Positions 22,900 through 31,633 of a stretch of 64,000 nucleotides of DNA are shown here, piece by piece. Positions within the stretch are counted from its first letter, which is position 1. Every line of letters starts with the position of its first letter. The stretch is from Thiomicrorhabdus sp965603495 (GTDB lineage: Bacteria > Pseudomonadota > Gammaproteobacteria > Thiomicrospirales > Thiomicrospiraceae): positions 620,001-684,000 of the forward strand of contig CBFDDF010000001.1 of the NCBI GenBank assembly GCA_965603495.1, given 5' to 3'. The notes beneath the pieces are model-generated. The model saw only the letters and a program-made list of their open reading frames with translations. It searched no databases and was not told the origin of the DNA. Made by a program: the position numbers and the translations under genes.

Positions 22900-25209
22900 T
22901 TACATTTTAGTTCTAATAGCGATTGTTTTAGACATTAAACTTGCTAAGCCGTAAGTCCATAAGACCCCTACCAAAACCGTTAAGCCAATCGCATTAAGCA
23001 GTGCGAGTTGGCTAAAACTCAATATACCAAATGATCCTAAAGTAGTCAGGTATGCGATTCGTATAGAGCGACTCCACTCATTGGAATGTTCAGTCTGTTG
23101 TGCACCTTCAAAAAATAACAAACAGTAATCAATGCCGATTGCTGCGACAAGCATTAGACTCATTAAATGGAAAATGCTTAATGATATATTGAACATGGCA
23201 AACGTAGCGAAGGTTAAACCAATCGCAATGACGATAGGGCTTAAAACAGTGAGCACTTGCCTGACGTTTCGGTATTTCAACCAGAGACTCATCCCTAAAA
23301 TAATTACAATAAAGCCCAGTATTTGAAAGAGTCCAGATCGAATCTCTGTGATTTGATTGGCCACCAATTCGCGTTGATTAAAATAAATAATCCCTAAGTC
23401 AGCATGTTGTTTGACAAAATCCTCAATGACTTGATCAGAGGCTACGCCTGAAAGTGGAATGACCCCAATGATTTGATTAGATATGGGTAGCACCAGTTGA
23501 CTCGCTAACTGTGCTGAGGTTTCATCGGTTTGTATGAATTTCTCATAAGTCATTAAAGGTAATTGCCGACTTGATTCAAGGCTGTTTATAAAAGGTTGGA
23601 AATGCTTGGTTGTAAAGCGAGTAGCCTCTACCGCTTGGCTTAATGAGGTTACCCCCCCCATCGAATCAGGCAGGTTTTGCTGGCGTTTGGCTTGTAAAAG
23701 TTGGCTCGGTAAGATCAGAGAAAGCGATTGAAATTGCTGAATCGAGCCCGATTTTTTCAGGGTTTCCAGCGATGGCATTAAGGCTTCTTCATTTTGCAAC
23801 AGGAGTTCAATATTTTTCGCGGGCAAGAGTAGTTGTTTACCTGCCTCCTGATATTGAAATAGTGACCTAAGTTGTCTGTCGGTTTGGATTAAGTTATTCG
23901 AAACAGGACTTAAACTGGCAATGTCATCCTGCCATTGAATCGGTTTTAAAAACAAAATAGCTGCAATAATGACCAGGCCTGGTAGAACAAAATAAAGTGG
24001 CTGAGATTGAACGGTGGCTTTATTGATTGGCACTGTAACGGATACCATTTCACTCATTTGATAGTGAGATGCAAGATAAGGCTTGAGGGTTTTGGTAATC
24101 AATAGCGCTGACAATAACCCGCTGGATGCAAAGATTGCCATTTGTTGTAACCCTTCGATATCAATCCACCACAGCATTAAAAATCCAAATGCACTGGTTA
24201 AAGCGCCAAGGCGAATCGTTGGCCATATTTTTTGGACGACCGAGCTTTCTCTAGATTGATAGGCGGATATCGTATGGATTGGATAGTCAATGGCCACCCC
24301 TAATAGAATCGCGCCGAGTGCTAAGGTAATCAATTGCATACTGCCAAACAGGCTAATCGTGCTGAGTATGCCAACGGCAAAAGCCCCCAAAAGGGGTAAA
24401 CTGCTGAAGAGAATAAGCTTGGGGGAACGAAATGCGATGAGCAGGGCTAGTAGCACCATACCAATCGCCAAGCTAGTAATCCAGTTAACAGCTTCTTTGA
24501 TTTGTTGTTCTGCTTGCAGCGCTATCCAATCAGCGCCAGATAACTCAAAATTACTCTTACCTAAAGTAAGTTCCAATTGTTTATAAATATTGGCAAGTAC
24601 TTCAGGCTGTTTTTCGGTTTCGATCAATAGTAATGCTCTCGCATGTTGGGCATTAATCCAAACCCCATTTTCTTTGGCTAATTGCTGGCTAGGCTTTAGT
24701 TTGTTTTGATAAAGTCCCCATTGAAAAGAGGGGTCATCCAATACCCAGTGTTTGTCCAGTACGAAGCCCAATTGATACTCTTGCCACCTTTGCTGAATCT
24801 GTGGCTTCAATTGTGTCATATCAAAAGGAGTCATTAGATAACGGTAGCGGTAAAGCTCAGGCACGGATGATTGTTGCAAAGGGCTTTGGTATAGTTCAGA
24901 GCCATTTAAAACCTGTTTGGTACCCTTTAGTTTCAATAACTCAGACTTTATTGCTTGGCTGACTTCATTCAGTGCTTGTTGAGAGTGACTTGTTTTAACC
25001 GCAAGCATTAACCAGTTGTTGGCTTGGCTGGGTGTCAGGCGTTTTTTTAAGTACTGGGCCTCAATGCTTTGTTGGTTTGGAAAAAACTGGGTGATGTCGT
25101 TTTGAAAGGGCGCGTTATTAAAAAAAGCGACCAGGCCTGCCCACAAAATAATGAAGATAAAAATCCAGACTAAGGGAAAAATTTTGATGTCACGGTTTGT
25201 CATTTTCAT
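22900..25209 (-). CDS. MMPL/RND-superfamily exporter of the polyene cluster
   Basis: A 769-aa inner-membrane transporter, short for the RND superfamily and typical of the MMPL-like exporters of APE clusters. It has one helix at the N-terminus, a large periplasmic loop (residues about 40-230) and a five-helix bundle with ILLGVAIDYPIHTI. A second helix at about 400, a second periplasmic loop and a final bundle with LVAAIGIDYCLLFFEGAQ follow. The GxxxDY motifs of both halves are the expected proton-relay segments. It probably flips or exports the lipid-linked polyene. It overlaps the LolA-like gene start by 4 bp and contains a 12-bp palindrome copy encoding PGLV. Confidence 0.9.
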   Translation of the reverse strand: MKMTNRDIKIFPLVWIFIFIILWAGLVAFFNNAPFQNDITQFFPNQQSIEAQYLKKRLTPSQANNWLMLAVKTSHSQQALNEVSQAIKSELLKLKGTKQVLNGSELYQSPLQQSSVPELYRYRYLMTPFDMTQLKPQIQQRWQEYQLGFVLDKHWVLDDPSFQWGLYQNKLKPSQQLAKENGVWINAQHARALLLIETEKQPEVLANIYKQLELTLGKSNFELSGADWIALQAEQQIKEAVNWITSLAIGMVLLALLIAFRSPKLILFSSLPLLGAFAVGILSTISLFGSMQLITLALGAILLGVAIDYPIHTISAYQSRESSVVQKIWPTIRLGALTSAFGFLMLWWIDIEGLQQMAIFASSGLLSALLITKTLKPYLASHYQMSEMVSVTVPINKATVQSQPLYFVLPGLVIIAAILFLKPIQWQDDIASLSPVSNNLIQTDRQLRSLFQYQEAGKQLLLPAKNIELLLQNEEALMPSLETLKKSGSIQQFQSLSLILPSQLLQAKRQQNLPDSMGGVTSLSQAVEATRFTTKHFQPFINSLESSRQLPLMTYEKFIQTDETSAQLASQLVLPISNQIIGVIPLSGVASDQVIEDFVKQHADLGIIYFNQRELVANQITEIRSGLFQILGFIVIILGMSLWLKYRNVRQVLTVLSPIVIAIGLTFATFAMFNISLSIFHLMSLMLVAAIGIDYCLLFFEGAQQTEHSNEWSRSIRIAYLTTLGSFGILSFSQLALLNAIGLTVLVGVLWTYGLASLMSKTIAIRTKM
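23972..23983. repeat. 12-bp palindrome ACCAGGCCTGGT, copy 3
   Basis: Exact copy inside the MMPL exporter gene; encodes PGLV on the minus strand. Confidence 0.95.
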
Positions 25210-25805
25210 TCTACTGAAACGGTCTTAGGCAGTATGGCTTGTAATGTTATTTTACGCCATTCACCTGAGGTTTTAGTGAGTAGAATCGATTGTATTTCAG
25301 TCTGTGAACCCACAATTTTTATTGTTTGAATATGGTGTTTAAGCTCATTGATCGGGGTTAAGTTAAGCTGCCAATCTTGATTTTCATTTGCTTGAAACGT
25401 CAAAAGAAACTCTTTTTGCAAACGTGCTAAATTACCGTTGAGAAGATTTAAGAAGGTTTGTAAAAATACAGCAATTTCTGGAAAGCTTTCTACGGGAAGT
25501 TCTAACTGTCGATTTGGAAAATCGAGCTTAATCATTGTAGGGCTAAAAGTGATTATCCCTGCGAGTGGCTTCTCATAATGCTGTTCTAGCAAGTTCGGCG
25601 ATTGATAAAACATCTCGCCAAATTGAGTCTGTGAAATCTCTAGAAAGGGGTCAAATTGTTCTTCTATGAAACTTTTGTGGCCGGTTTTAACTTGGTTCCA
25701 GGCATGAAATAGCTCGGTGATCTGAATATTTTGAGAAAATACTGTCATTGGTAAGCATAAGCCCATCAACATGAAAGTTTTAAACGCAGTTTGATTAAAT
25801 CTCAT
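25206..25805 (-). CDS. LolA-like periplasmic carrier of the polyene cluster
   Basis: A 199-aa secreted protein resembling the outer-membrane lipoprotein carrier LolA, as found in APE loci (ApeL-like). The N-terminus MRFNQTAFKTFMLMGLCLPM is a signal peptide ending near VFSQ. The mature part has FIEEQFDPFLEISQ, then PLAGIITFSPTMIKLDFPN and the strand-rich end expected of the LolA half-barrel. I chose ATG at 25803-25805 so that the signal peptide is at the start; a longer open frame to 25898 lacks family support. It overlaps the acyltransferase stop by 11 bp. The presumed job is ferrying the lipidic polyene across the periplasm. Confidence 0.8.
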   Translation of the reverse strand: MRFNQTAFKTFMLMGLCLPMTVFSQNIQITELFHAWNQVKTGHKSFIEEQFDPFLEISQTQFGEMFYQSPNLLEQHYEKPLAGIITFSPTMIKLDFPNRQLELPVESFPEIAVFLQTFLNLLNGNLARLQKEFLLTFQANENQDWQLNLTPINELKHHIQTIKIVGSQTEIQSILLTKTSGEWRKITLQAILPKTVSVE

Positions 25806-26676
25806 GGTTAGAGGCTGTCCAATAGGTGTAAAAATTAAACCAGTTATAAGGATGTTTTTGACACTGTAATGCCAATGTGTCCGCAAATTTTTGGGCAAGA
25901 ATTTGTGGTGTGTCCTCTTTGGCGAGCTTTAGTTGAAAATATTCAACATGATAGCAATTACCACCTAGGTACTGAGAAAAGAAAAAATTGGTTGGGAATG
26001 GAAAACGCAGAATCATTTCAAAAATACCTTCTGGCAGTGGAATTTTTTCACCTAAAAAATCCACCAAGAGCGTATTGCTCTCACCGATTGGACGGTCTGC
26101 AAGTAGGGCAACCGAGATGCCTTGCTTTAAATTTTCATACATTTCAAAAGTCGTTTCCAATCCTTTGTATGGGATAACGCTTTTATAAAATTCAGGATTA
26201 AGTTGCTTTAATAGGCTTACGATTGTTTGGTTGTGATCCAGTTTAATGACGGGTTTTATTTCATAATGTTTGTTCATAGCCTGGGTTTTTAAGGCATCTA
26301 AGCTGCCATAATGACCGCTTAAAAAGAACTGTCCAGGATGTTCATTAAATGAGTCAATCACTTCCTGACGGTGGCTAAATGAAATATCAAAGTATTCATG
26401 CTGGTTGGAAAGAAAGTAGACTCGATCCAATAAAACGGCTGCAAACCAATAGAAGTGTTTATAAACATGCCAAATTCTAGGTGGAAAGGGTAAGGCTTTT
26501 GATAGGTAATGATAAGAGACATGTCTTTTTTTAGGAGCAACTAAAACAAAGAACAACACAATTGGATAGAGCAGTAATCGAATAGACCAACGTGGTAGTT
26601 TTAATGCCAGTTGAATGATTAATTTTAACCAAAAGGCATTCGACATCTCTTTTTCTTGTTGCCAGTTTTCAGCCAT
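25795..26676 (-). CDS. LPLAT-family acyltransferase (LpxL/HtrB-like)
   Basis: A 293-aa lysophospholipid acyltransferase-like membrane protein. The HX4D catalytic motif is visible as SGHYGSLDAL, and ADRPIGESN corresponds to the later substrate-binding block. A hydrophobic N-terminal helix (RLLLYPIVLFFVLVA) anchors it to the inner membrane. In APE clusters this family is thought to transfer the polyene or another acyl chain to the lipid anchor; the exact acceptor here is unknown. It lies 4 bp downstream of the second dehydratase gene. Confidence 0.85.
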   Translation of the reverse strand: MAENWQQEKEMSNAFWLKLIIQLALKLPRWSIRLLLYPIVLFFVLVAPKKRHVSYHYLSKALPFPPRIWHVYKHFYWFAAVLLDRVYFLSNQHEYFDISFSHRQEVIDSFNEHPGQFFLSGHYGSLDALKTQAMNKHYEIKPVIKLDHNQTIVSLLKQLNPEFYKSVIPYKGLETTFEMYENLKQGISVALLADRPIGESNTLLVDFLGEKIPLPEGIFEMILRFPFPTNFFFSQYLGGNCYHVEYFQLKLAKEDTPQILAQKFADTLALQCQKHPYNWFNFYTYWTASNHEI

Positions 26677-26680
26677 GTAG

Positions 26681-27004
26681 TTAGCCTATGTTTATTTCTG
26701 TCAGTTTTAACTTTCCCGTCGCTACACGATTCTGTGTTTCGATGTGGGTCAGCTGAAACTCGATACTTTGATGACTTTCGAGCCTGCTCGAGTTAACGTG
26801 AAGTTCAATCACATCTTCTGGCAAAACTGGCTGTAGGAATTTGACCTGAGTTATCTCTGTTATTTGCCAATCGGTTAAGTATTTTTGTAACATTATTTCT
26901 ATCTGTTCTAGCAATACCACTCCTGGCACAATAGGGTGGTTGGGGAAGTGTCCTAGTAAACAGGGGTGTTGAGCAGATATTTTAAATGAATCGATTGCAA
27001 GCAT
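26681..27004 (-). CDS. Second hotdog-fold dehydratase (ApeI/FabZ-like)
   Basis: A 107-aa single hotdog domain with the active-site signature HFPNHPIVPGVVLLEQIEIM (His before FP, Glu in the following helix), as in FabA/FabZ dehydratases. It is short for FabZ (about 145 aa) but normal for the small ApeI-type dehydratases. It follows the AMP-ligase by 27 bp and precedes the acyltransferase. Together with the rightward-strand dehydratase it should set the double bonds of the conjugated chain. Confidence 0.85.
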   Translation of the reverse strand: MLAIDSFKISAQHPCLLGHFPNHPIVPGVVLLEQIEIMLQKYLTDWQITEITQVKFLQPVLPEDVIELHVNSSRLESHQSIEFQLTHIETQNRVATGKLKLTEINIG

Positions 27005-27031
27005 ACGTTCCGAAGGCCCTTAAGGCTTGCC

Positions 27032-28417
27032 TCAACTAGGGCGTTTACAAAGTAATTCATTATACAAGATTTTACCGACTCCACTTCTAGGAAGTTCTTT
27101 TAGGTAGGTAATGGGGCGGGGTAAAAATACGGGGTCTATTAACTTTCTAAGTTCGTTTAGAATCTCGGCTTGAGTTAACGATGAAACTACACATATTGTA
27201 AGGCGCTCAGCAGAAGGTGGTTGGATAAAAACCCCTTCTATGATGCCTGTAATCGACTGTAAATGGTTATTTAATGCTGTTAAAGAGGTTCGTTTTCCAG
27301 CGACTTTTATTAAGTCATTATCACGTTTACCAAGTTTAAAATGATGCTTGTTCAATGGTTCTATTTGATCATTTAAAACTTCAAAACCAGCCAAATACGG
27401 CGTTTTTACGGCATAGCGTAGGTCTGCTTGGCGTTCAAAAGTGACCGTTTTATACGTTTGCCAAACGTCCGAATGAGTGGATTGTCGAGAAGCTATCGAG
27501 GCTGTTTCCGTACTGCCATAGACTTCAAATACTGTCGCTTTAAATTCATTTTCAAGCTGTTCAGCCAATGTTTTAGATAAAGGCGCGGTGGCGGATAAAA
27601 GGCGGCTTAAGTGTGTCGGCCAATTAAGTTCAAATGCCAGTAATTTTTTGAGATGCAAAGGGGTTGATACCAAAAGCGCAGGCTCAGCTGTATTGTGTGA
27701 AAGTGCTGAGATGACATCTTCGGGAAAAATGGGACGTTCATACCAAAGGCTTGCTTTGGAAAAAAAGGGCCAAAATAGAGTCGTTTCTAAGCCAAACATA
27801 TGTTGATTCGGTACTGTTGCGACGATATAGCAGGGGTGCATAAGTTCGAATCTATCAATTGCTAACGTGGCTGAACTAATCATGTTGTGCCAGGTTTTAA
27901 TAATTTTCTTAGGTTTTCCGGTAGTGCCAGAAGTATAAAGCCAGATTTCAGAGTTTTGAATGGCTGCAAAAGCTTCTTCAAGCCTTTGGTGTTCAAAAGA
28001 TTGGCCGCGGTCTTTAACCTGTTGAATAATGTCTTCAATTTGCCGAGAGGAAACTTGGGGTTGGTTGGTTAGTACCTTGGGTAATTCATCCCCAAAAATT
28101 CTTAAATCAGGCAAGTCGCTCTTTAAGTTCACCAGGGTTGTTTCAGCTAAATTAGGCGGTAAAACAGCTTGACCATGTCGCATCGCAATGGCTAATAAGC
28201 TAATTAAAAAATGAGCTCTTGATTGAAATAACAGGAGGGCAGAATGTTTTGCACCCGATTCGGTGCTAAGAGCGATTTTGCTGAGTTGTTCTGCCGCTAG
28301 AAAGACTTCCCAACGGGTTAAACTTTGATGTGGGTTTTTGTGATAAATAAAGGGGGTGTCTTGCCAAAGTCGTTGCAGTTCTGCTGAGCTTTGGCTGTTA
28401 AGCAAAAATGAAAGCAT
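27032..28417 (-). CDS. AMP-dependent acyl/aryl-ACP ligase (ApeH-like)
   Basis: A 461-aa member of the ANL adenylate-forming superfamily. The phosphate-binding loop is WLYTSGTTGKPKKI, the A5-type motif is VFEVYGSTETA, and the C-terminal hinge and catalytic Lys appear in FKLGKRDNDLIKVAGKR and RSGVGKILYNE. It probably activates the aromatic starter acid and loads it on the neighbouring ACP, as known for APE pathways. The substrate cannot be read from the sequence. It sits 11 bp downstream of the ACP gene. Confidence 0.87.
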   Translation of the reverse strand: MLSFLLNSQSSAELQRLWQDTPFIYHKNPHQSLTRWEVFLAAEQLSKIALSTESGAKHSALLLFQSRAHFLISLLAIAMRHGQAVLPPNLAETTLVNLKSDLPDLRIFGDELPKVLTNQPQVSSRQIEDIIQQVKDRGQSFEHQRLEEAFAAIQNSEIWLYTSGTTGKPKKIIKTWHNMISSATLAIDRFELMHPCYIVATVPNQHMFGLETTLFWPFFSKASLWYERPIFPEDVISALSHNTAEPALLVSTPLHLKKLLAFELNWPTHLSRLLSATAPLSKTLAEQLENEFKATVFEVYGSTETASIASRQSTHSDVWQTYKTVTFERQADLRYAVKTPYLAGFEVLNDQIEPLNKHHFKLGKRDNDLIKVAGKRTSLTALNNHLQSITGIIEGVFIQPPSAERLTICVVSSLTQAEILNELRKLIDPVFLPRPITYLKELPRSGVGKILYNELLCKRPS

Positions 28418-28428
28418 CTTTGTGAAAG

Positions 28429-28692
28429 TTAGCTTTGTTTGTTTGCTTGAACGAATGCGGTTAACGAGGCGATGGAACCAAAAATCTCATTGATATTTTC
28501 ATCACTAGACTTAATTTTAACCCCATATTTTTTACTCAATTCCAAAGAAATTTCTAGTGCATCAATTGAATCTAGTCCTAATCCATTAGTAAATATCGAA
28601 TCGTCAGGATCGATTTCATTCGCTTGGATATCTTCAAGGTTAACCGCTTCAATAATAAGTTCGGCAATTTCTATTTGTTCTGGCGTTAGCAT
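28429..28692 (-). CDS. Acyl carrier protein of the polyene cluster
   Basis: An 87-aa ACP with the phosphopantetheine attachment motif LGLDSIDALEIS (Ser in DSI). ATG at 28690-28692 is preferred because AAAAGGAT lies 9 nt upstream; the open frame extends to 28731 without support. It is the first gene of the leftward operon and the only ACP in the cluster, whereas the E. coli APE locus has two. An inverted repeat lies about 100 bp upstream and may be its operator. Confidence 0.92.
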   Translation of the reverse strand: MLTPEQIEIAELIIEAVNLEDIQANEIDPDDSIFTNGLGLDSIDALEISLELSKKYGVKIKSSDENINEIFGSIASLTAFVQANKQS

Positions 28693-28790
28693 AGCGTTAG
28701 ATCCTTTTAAGACCATTTTGAGTGTGTTCAAATCGCGCTATTATACGGATTAATGATTAAGTCGAGTGATAAAAAATTAAAGTTATTATT

Positions 28791-28815
28791 TGTATCTAAG
28801 CGTTCTTTAGATACA
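28791..28815. promoter_or_regulatory. Inverted repeat upstream of the ACP operon (candidate operator)
   Basis: TGTATCTAA, 7 nt, then TTAGATACA: a perfect 9-bp dyad about 100 bp before the ACP start codon. It has no adjoining T-run in the plus direction and is unlike a terminator there. It could bind a dimeric regulator of the polyene genes. Confidence 0.45.
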
Positions 28816-29169
28816 CCCAATATGCGAATGCAGTAATGACTTATCCTTAATTAAGGGTGTGAGGTCGGTGCCAGGGGGCGGTCTGTAAATAGTTTAGCGT
28901 AAATGATTTATTAATTAAAAGTAATGTTGCAATGTACTCCATACAAAATCATAAATGAATTAATGAGACTGTTACATCTGCTATTAAAACGAGACCAGGT
29001 GTCGTTAGAGTGGCTTTTAAACGTGCTATTCGAAAATATGATAGTAGTTTAGAAGGCTTATTAGAGAGAGTGAGTTTTTTAAGTTGGGCTTAGAGTAGGC
29101 TTATACATAACAAAAAAAGGGGGAGTGTCTTTTGTAGCGTTTAGGTTTTTGAAGTCTAATAGAAATAAT
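28816..29169. other. Non-coding gap before tRNA-Val
   Basis: About 350 bp with no gene I can support. A short frame from GTG at about 29008 to TAG at 29092 (VAFKRAIRKYDSSLEGLLER...) might be a gene scrap but has no recognised relatives. Confidence 0.35.
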
Positions 29170-29246
29170 TGGTACGACTGAGTGGATTCGAACCACCGAC
29201 CCCTACCATGTCAAGGTAGTGCTCTAACCAACTGAGCTACAGTCGT
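29170..29246 (-). tRNA. tRNA-Val(GAC)
   Basis: A 77-nt cloverleaf: acceptor ACGACTG/CAGTCGT with discriminator A and encoded CCA, D-arm GCTCAGTTGGTTAGAGC, and anticodon stem CTACC/GGTAG with loop TTGACAT (anticodon GAC). The T-arm is GGTGG TTCGAAT CCACT. Confidence 0.96.
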
Positions 29247-29277
29247 ACAATATAAGATATTTAAGCTGTTGCTTAAA

Positions 29278-29364
29278 TGGTACCAGTGGGCGGACTCGAA
29301 CCGCCACGCTCTCACGAGCAACGGATTTTGAATCCGTCATGTCTACCAATTCCATCACACTGGC
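29278..29364 (-). tRNA. tRNA-Leu(CAA)
   Basis: An 87-nt class II tRNA: acceptor GCCAGTG/CACTGGT, encoded CCA, anticodon stem ACGGA/TCCGT with loop TTCAAAA (anticodon CAA), long variable arm GCTCGTGAGAGC and T-loop TTCGAGT. It is transcribed ahead of tRNA-Val, 31 bp away, from the promoter at 29385-29413. Confidence 0.96.
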
Positions 29365-29384
29365 ACTATAAGATAGTGGCGCGA

Positions 29385-29413
29385 ATTATAGGAGGTTGGA
29401 TGAACTCTGTCAA
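29385..29413 (-). promoter_or_regulatory. Consensus sigma-70 promoter of tRNA-Leu/tRNA-Val
   Basis: Read on the minus strand: TTGACA (29408-29413), a 17-bp spacer and TATAAT (29385-29390). Both hexamers are perfect consensus, 20 bp upstream of tRNA-Leu. Confidence 0.9.
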
Positions 29414-29599
29414 CCACTTCAATTGATTTAAAAGAGCCTTCGCTATAGAGGAGGGCGTTTCTGGTGTGATAAGTGCGTAGGCGCGTTACTTATCGGCAAA
29501 TAAAAAATGTCACATTGACCTTTTTATCAGTTTGATTGATACTTTCTGATTAGAAAAACTTATAGCTATGCGGGTCACTGTGAAAAAAATGAGTATTGA

Positions 29600-31486
29600 A
29601 TGGAAAGAGTAATGCAGCCTGTGTCTACTAGAGCACATTATTCAAAAGCTCTGTTTTGGGCCTTTATTTTGATTGTGCCTTTTGCATTTGTACAATTGCA
29701 CCTGGTGCAGAATGATTTTCAGGTGAATTATTGGATTGTTCCATTGCTTGTGATGCTTTTGCTGGCAGGTTTATGGGGGCGAATTACTCAGCTTAATGCG
29801 ATACAAAAGCGTGAAAGTATTCTCTTTAAAGCGGTTGTAGATTTTTCATTAGAGTTTACCTATCTGCGAACTGTTGAGGGTGAGTATGAGTATGTCTCGC
29901 CTGCCGTGCTGAGGATTACAGGGTATTCGCCAGAGGACTTTTATAAAACGCCTAATTTCATGGATGCGATTATTTGTGCTGACGATCGTGATCGCTGGGC
30001 TTCTCATGTTCATAATATGAATGGTGATGGCTGTCCAGAGAAAATTGAATTTCGCATTAAAACTAAACAAAATGATACTCGTTGGTTGGAGCACTTATGT
30101 GGTCCCGTGCATAACTCAGCCGGGGACATCATTGGCGTAAGGTCAATTAATATCGATGTTACAGAGCGGAAGTTAGCCTCTGAAAAAGTTGAACGTCTAG
30201 GATTTTATGACCCATTAACTGATTTACCTAATCGTCGCTTTATTAATGATTACATGACGAGTTTGATCGAAACCTGCCAAAAGTCAGGGCAAAATGAGTC
30301 TTTTTCTGTGTTTTTTATTGATTTGAATCGCTTTAAATACGTAAATGATGCATATGGCCATTCAGTTGGTGATGCTTTACTTAAAGAGGTGGCTAGACGT
30401 TTTAAAAATAGCTGTTTAGTCAGTCAGAAAGGTGTTGTTGCACGCTTTGGTGGTGATGAATTTGTCTTGGTGAATAAGCTTTCAGTGGACACAGGATCGA
30501 TTCAAGAGTGTGTGACAAAAATGAATCAGTTGTTAGAAGCACCATTCCGAATTAATGGCCATAGGCTGAGTATTGGGGCAACAGCAGGAATAGCGGTTTA
30601 TCCACGTGATGGTGTGACGCCAGAGGTCTTGATTCAACATGCTGATGCGGCAATGTATAAGGCTAAAAGTCAGGGGTTGAGTATGGCCTTTTTCTCTCAG
30701 GAAATGGCTGAGCATGCAACGGAAATGGTTGATTTGCAAAATCGGCTTCGTGGTGCTTTGACTCGCGGATTGATTCAGCCTTATTATCAGCCTTTAGTCG
30801 ATCTCAAAACCGGAAAAACTATTGGGGTTGAAGTATTAGCACGTTGGATTACTGATGATGGTTCTTTAGCGCCGACACCCTCTGTCTTTATTCCTGTTTC
30901 AGAAGAGACTGGATTGATTTGGGCATTGAGTGAGTCGATGATTTCTCAGGCAGGAAAGCATATAGTGGAGTGGCAGGATAGTGGTATTGATATTAAGTAT
31001 TCTGTGAATGTCTCAGCACGCCAATTTTCAGATGAAAATTTCTGTGACCATGCGATTGCGCAGTTTGAGGCTTTGGGCATTCGTCTCGAGTCCGTACAGA
31101 TTGAGTTAACCGAAAGTATTTTATTAGACAATATTGAGCGCAGTTTAGAGAAGATCCAACAGTTAAAGTCTAAGGGGTTTACGATTGCGCTAGATGATTT
31201 TGGTACAGGATTTGCCTCATTACACTACCTGACGCTGTTTCCTTTGGATACGCTTAAAGTGGATCGTGCTTTCGTTATTAATATCATCGAAGATAAGCGT
31301 CAATTTGCGATTGCTAAATCCATTATTAATTTGGCGCATGATTTGGATCTTATCGTTGTGGCGGAAGGGATTGAGACAGAAGAGCAACGCCAAGTGTTGT
31401 TTGATTTAGGTTGCGATATTGGTCAGGGTTATCTCTTTAGTCGCCCAGTTCCCCCATGTCAGTTAACTGCTCTGTTGGCTGCGTAG
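29600..31486 (+). CDS. PAS-GGDEF-EAL membrane protein (c-di-GMP turnover)
   Basis: A 628-aa signalling protein. Two N-terminal membrane helices (ALFWAFILIVPFAF and YWIVPLLVMLLLAGLWG) precede a PAS domain (residues about 70-190). The GGDEF domain has ARFGGDEFVLV (GGDEF at 284-288). The EAL domain has GVEVLARW (EVL at 411-413), the metal-binding DDFGTGFASL and VVAEGIETEEQ. Both active-site motifs look functional, except that EAL reads EVL, a tolerated variant. No RxxD inhibitory site precedes GGDEF (SQKG there). It could make or degrade c-di-GMP depending on its input. Single gene, followed by queA 147 bp later. Confidence 0.93.
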   Translation: MERVMQPVSTRAHYSKALFWAFILIVPFAFVQLHLVQNDFQVNYWIVPLLVMLLLAGLWGRITQLNAIQKRESILFKAVVDFSLEFTYLRTVEGEYEYVSPAVLRITGYSPEDFYKTPNFMDAIICADDRDRWASHVHNMNGDGCPEKIEFRIKTKQNDTRWLEHLCGPVHNSAGDIIGVRSINIDVTERKLASEKVERLGFYDPLTDLPNRRFINDYMTSLIETCQKSGQNESFSVFFIDLNRFKYVNDAYGHSVGDALLKEVARRFKNSCLVSQKGVVARFGGDEFVLVNKLSVDTGSIQECVTKMNQLLEAPFRINGHRLSIGATAGIAVYPRDGVTPEVLIQHADAAMYKAKSQGLSMAFFSQEMAEHATEMVDLQNRLRGALTRGLIQPYYQPLVDLKTGKTIGVEVLARWITDDGSLAPTPSVFIPVSEETGLIWALSESMISQAGKHIVEWQDSGIDIKYSVNVSARQFSDENFCDHAIAQFEALGIRLESVQIELTESILLDNIERSLEKIQQLKSKGFTIALDDFGTGFASLHYLTLFPLDTLKVDRAFVINIIEDKRQFAIAKSIINLAHDLDLIVVAEGIETEEQRQVLFDLGCDIGQGYLFSRPVPPCQLTALLAA

Positions 31487-31633
31487 TCTTTCTTCACGGT
31501 ATAATTTGTTTAACTTTACGCCTGTCTGTTCGATTCGTGCTTGATTTACTTTCAGGTTTTTAATAACAGCTTGAAAATAAAGGCACAATCAGCGAAAATA
31601 GCCGCCCTTTATTGAGATGGATAAGGATTGGCT

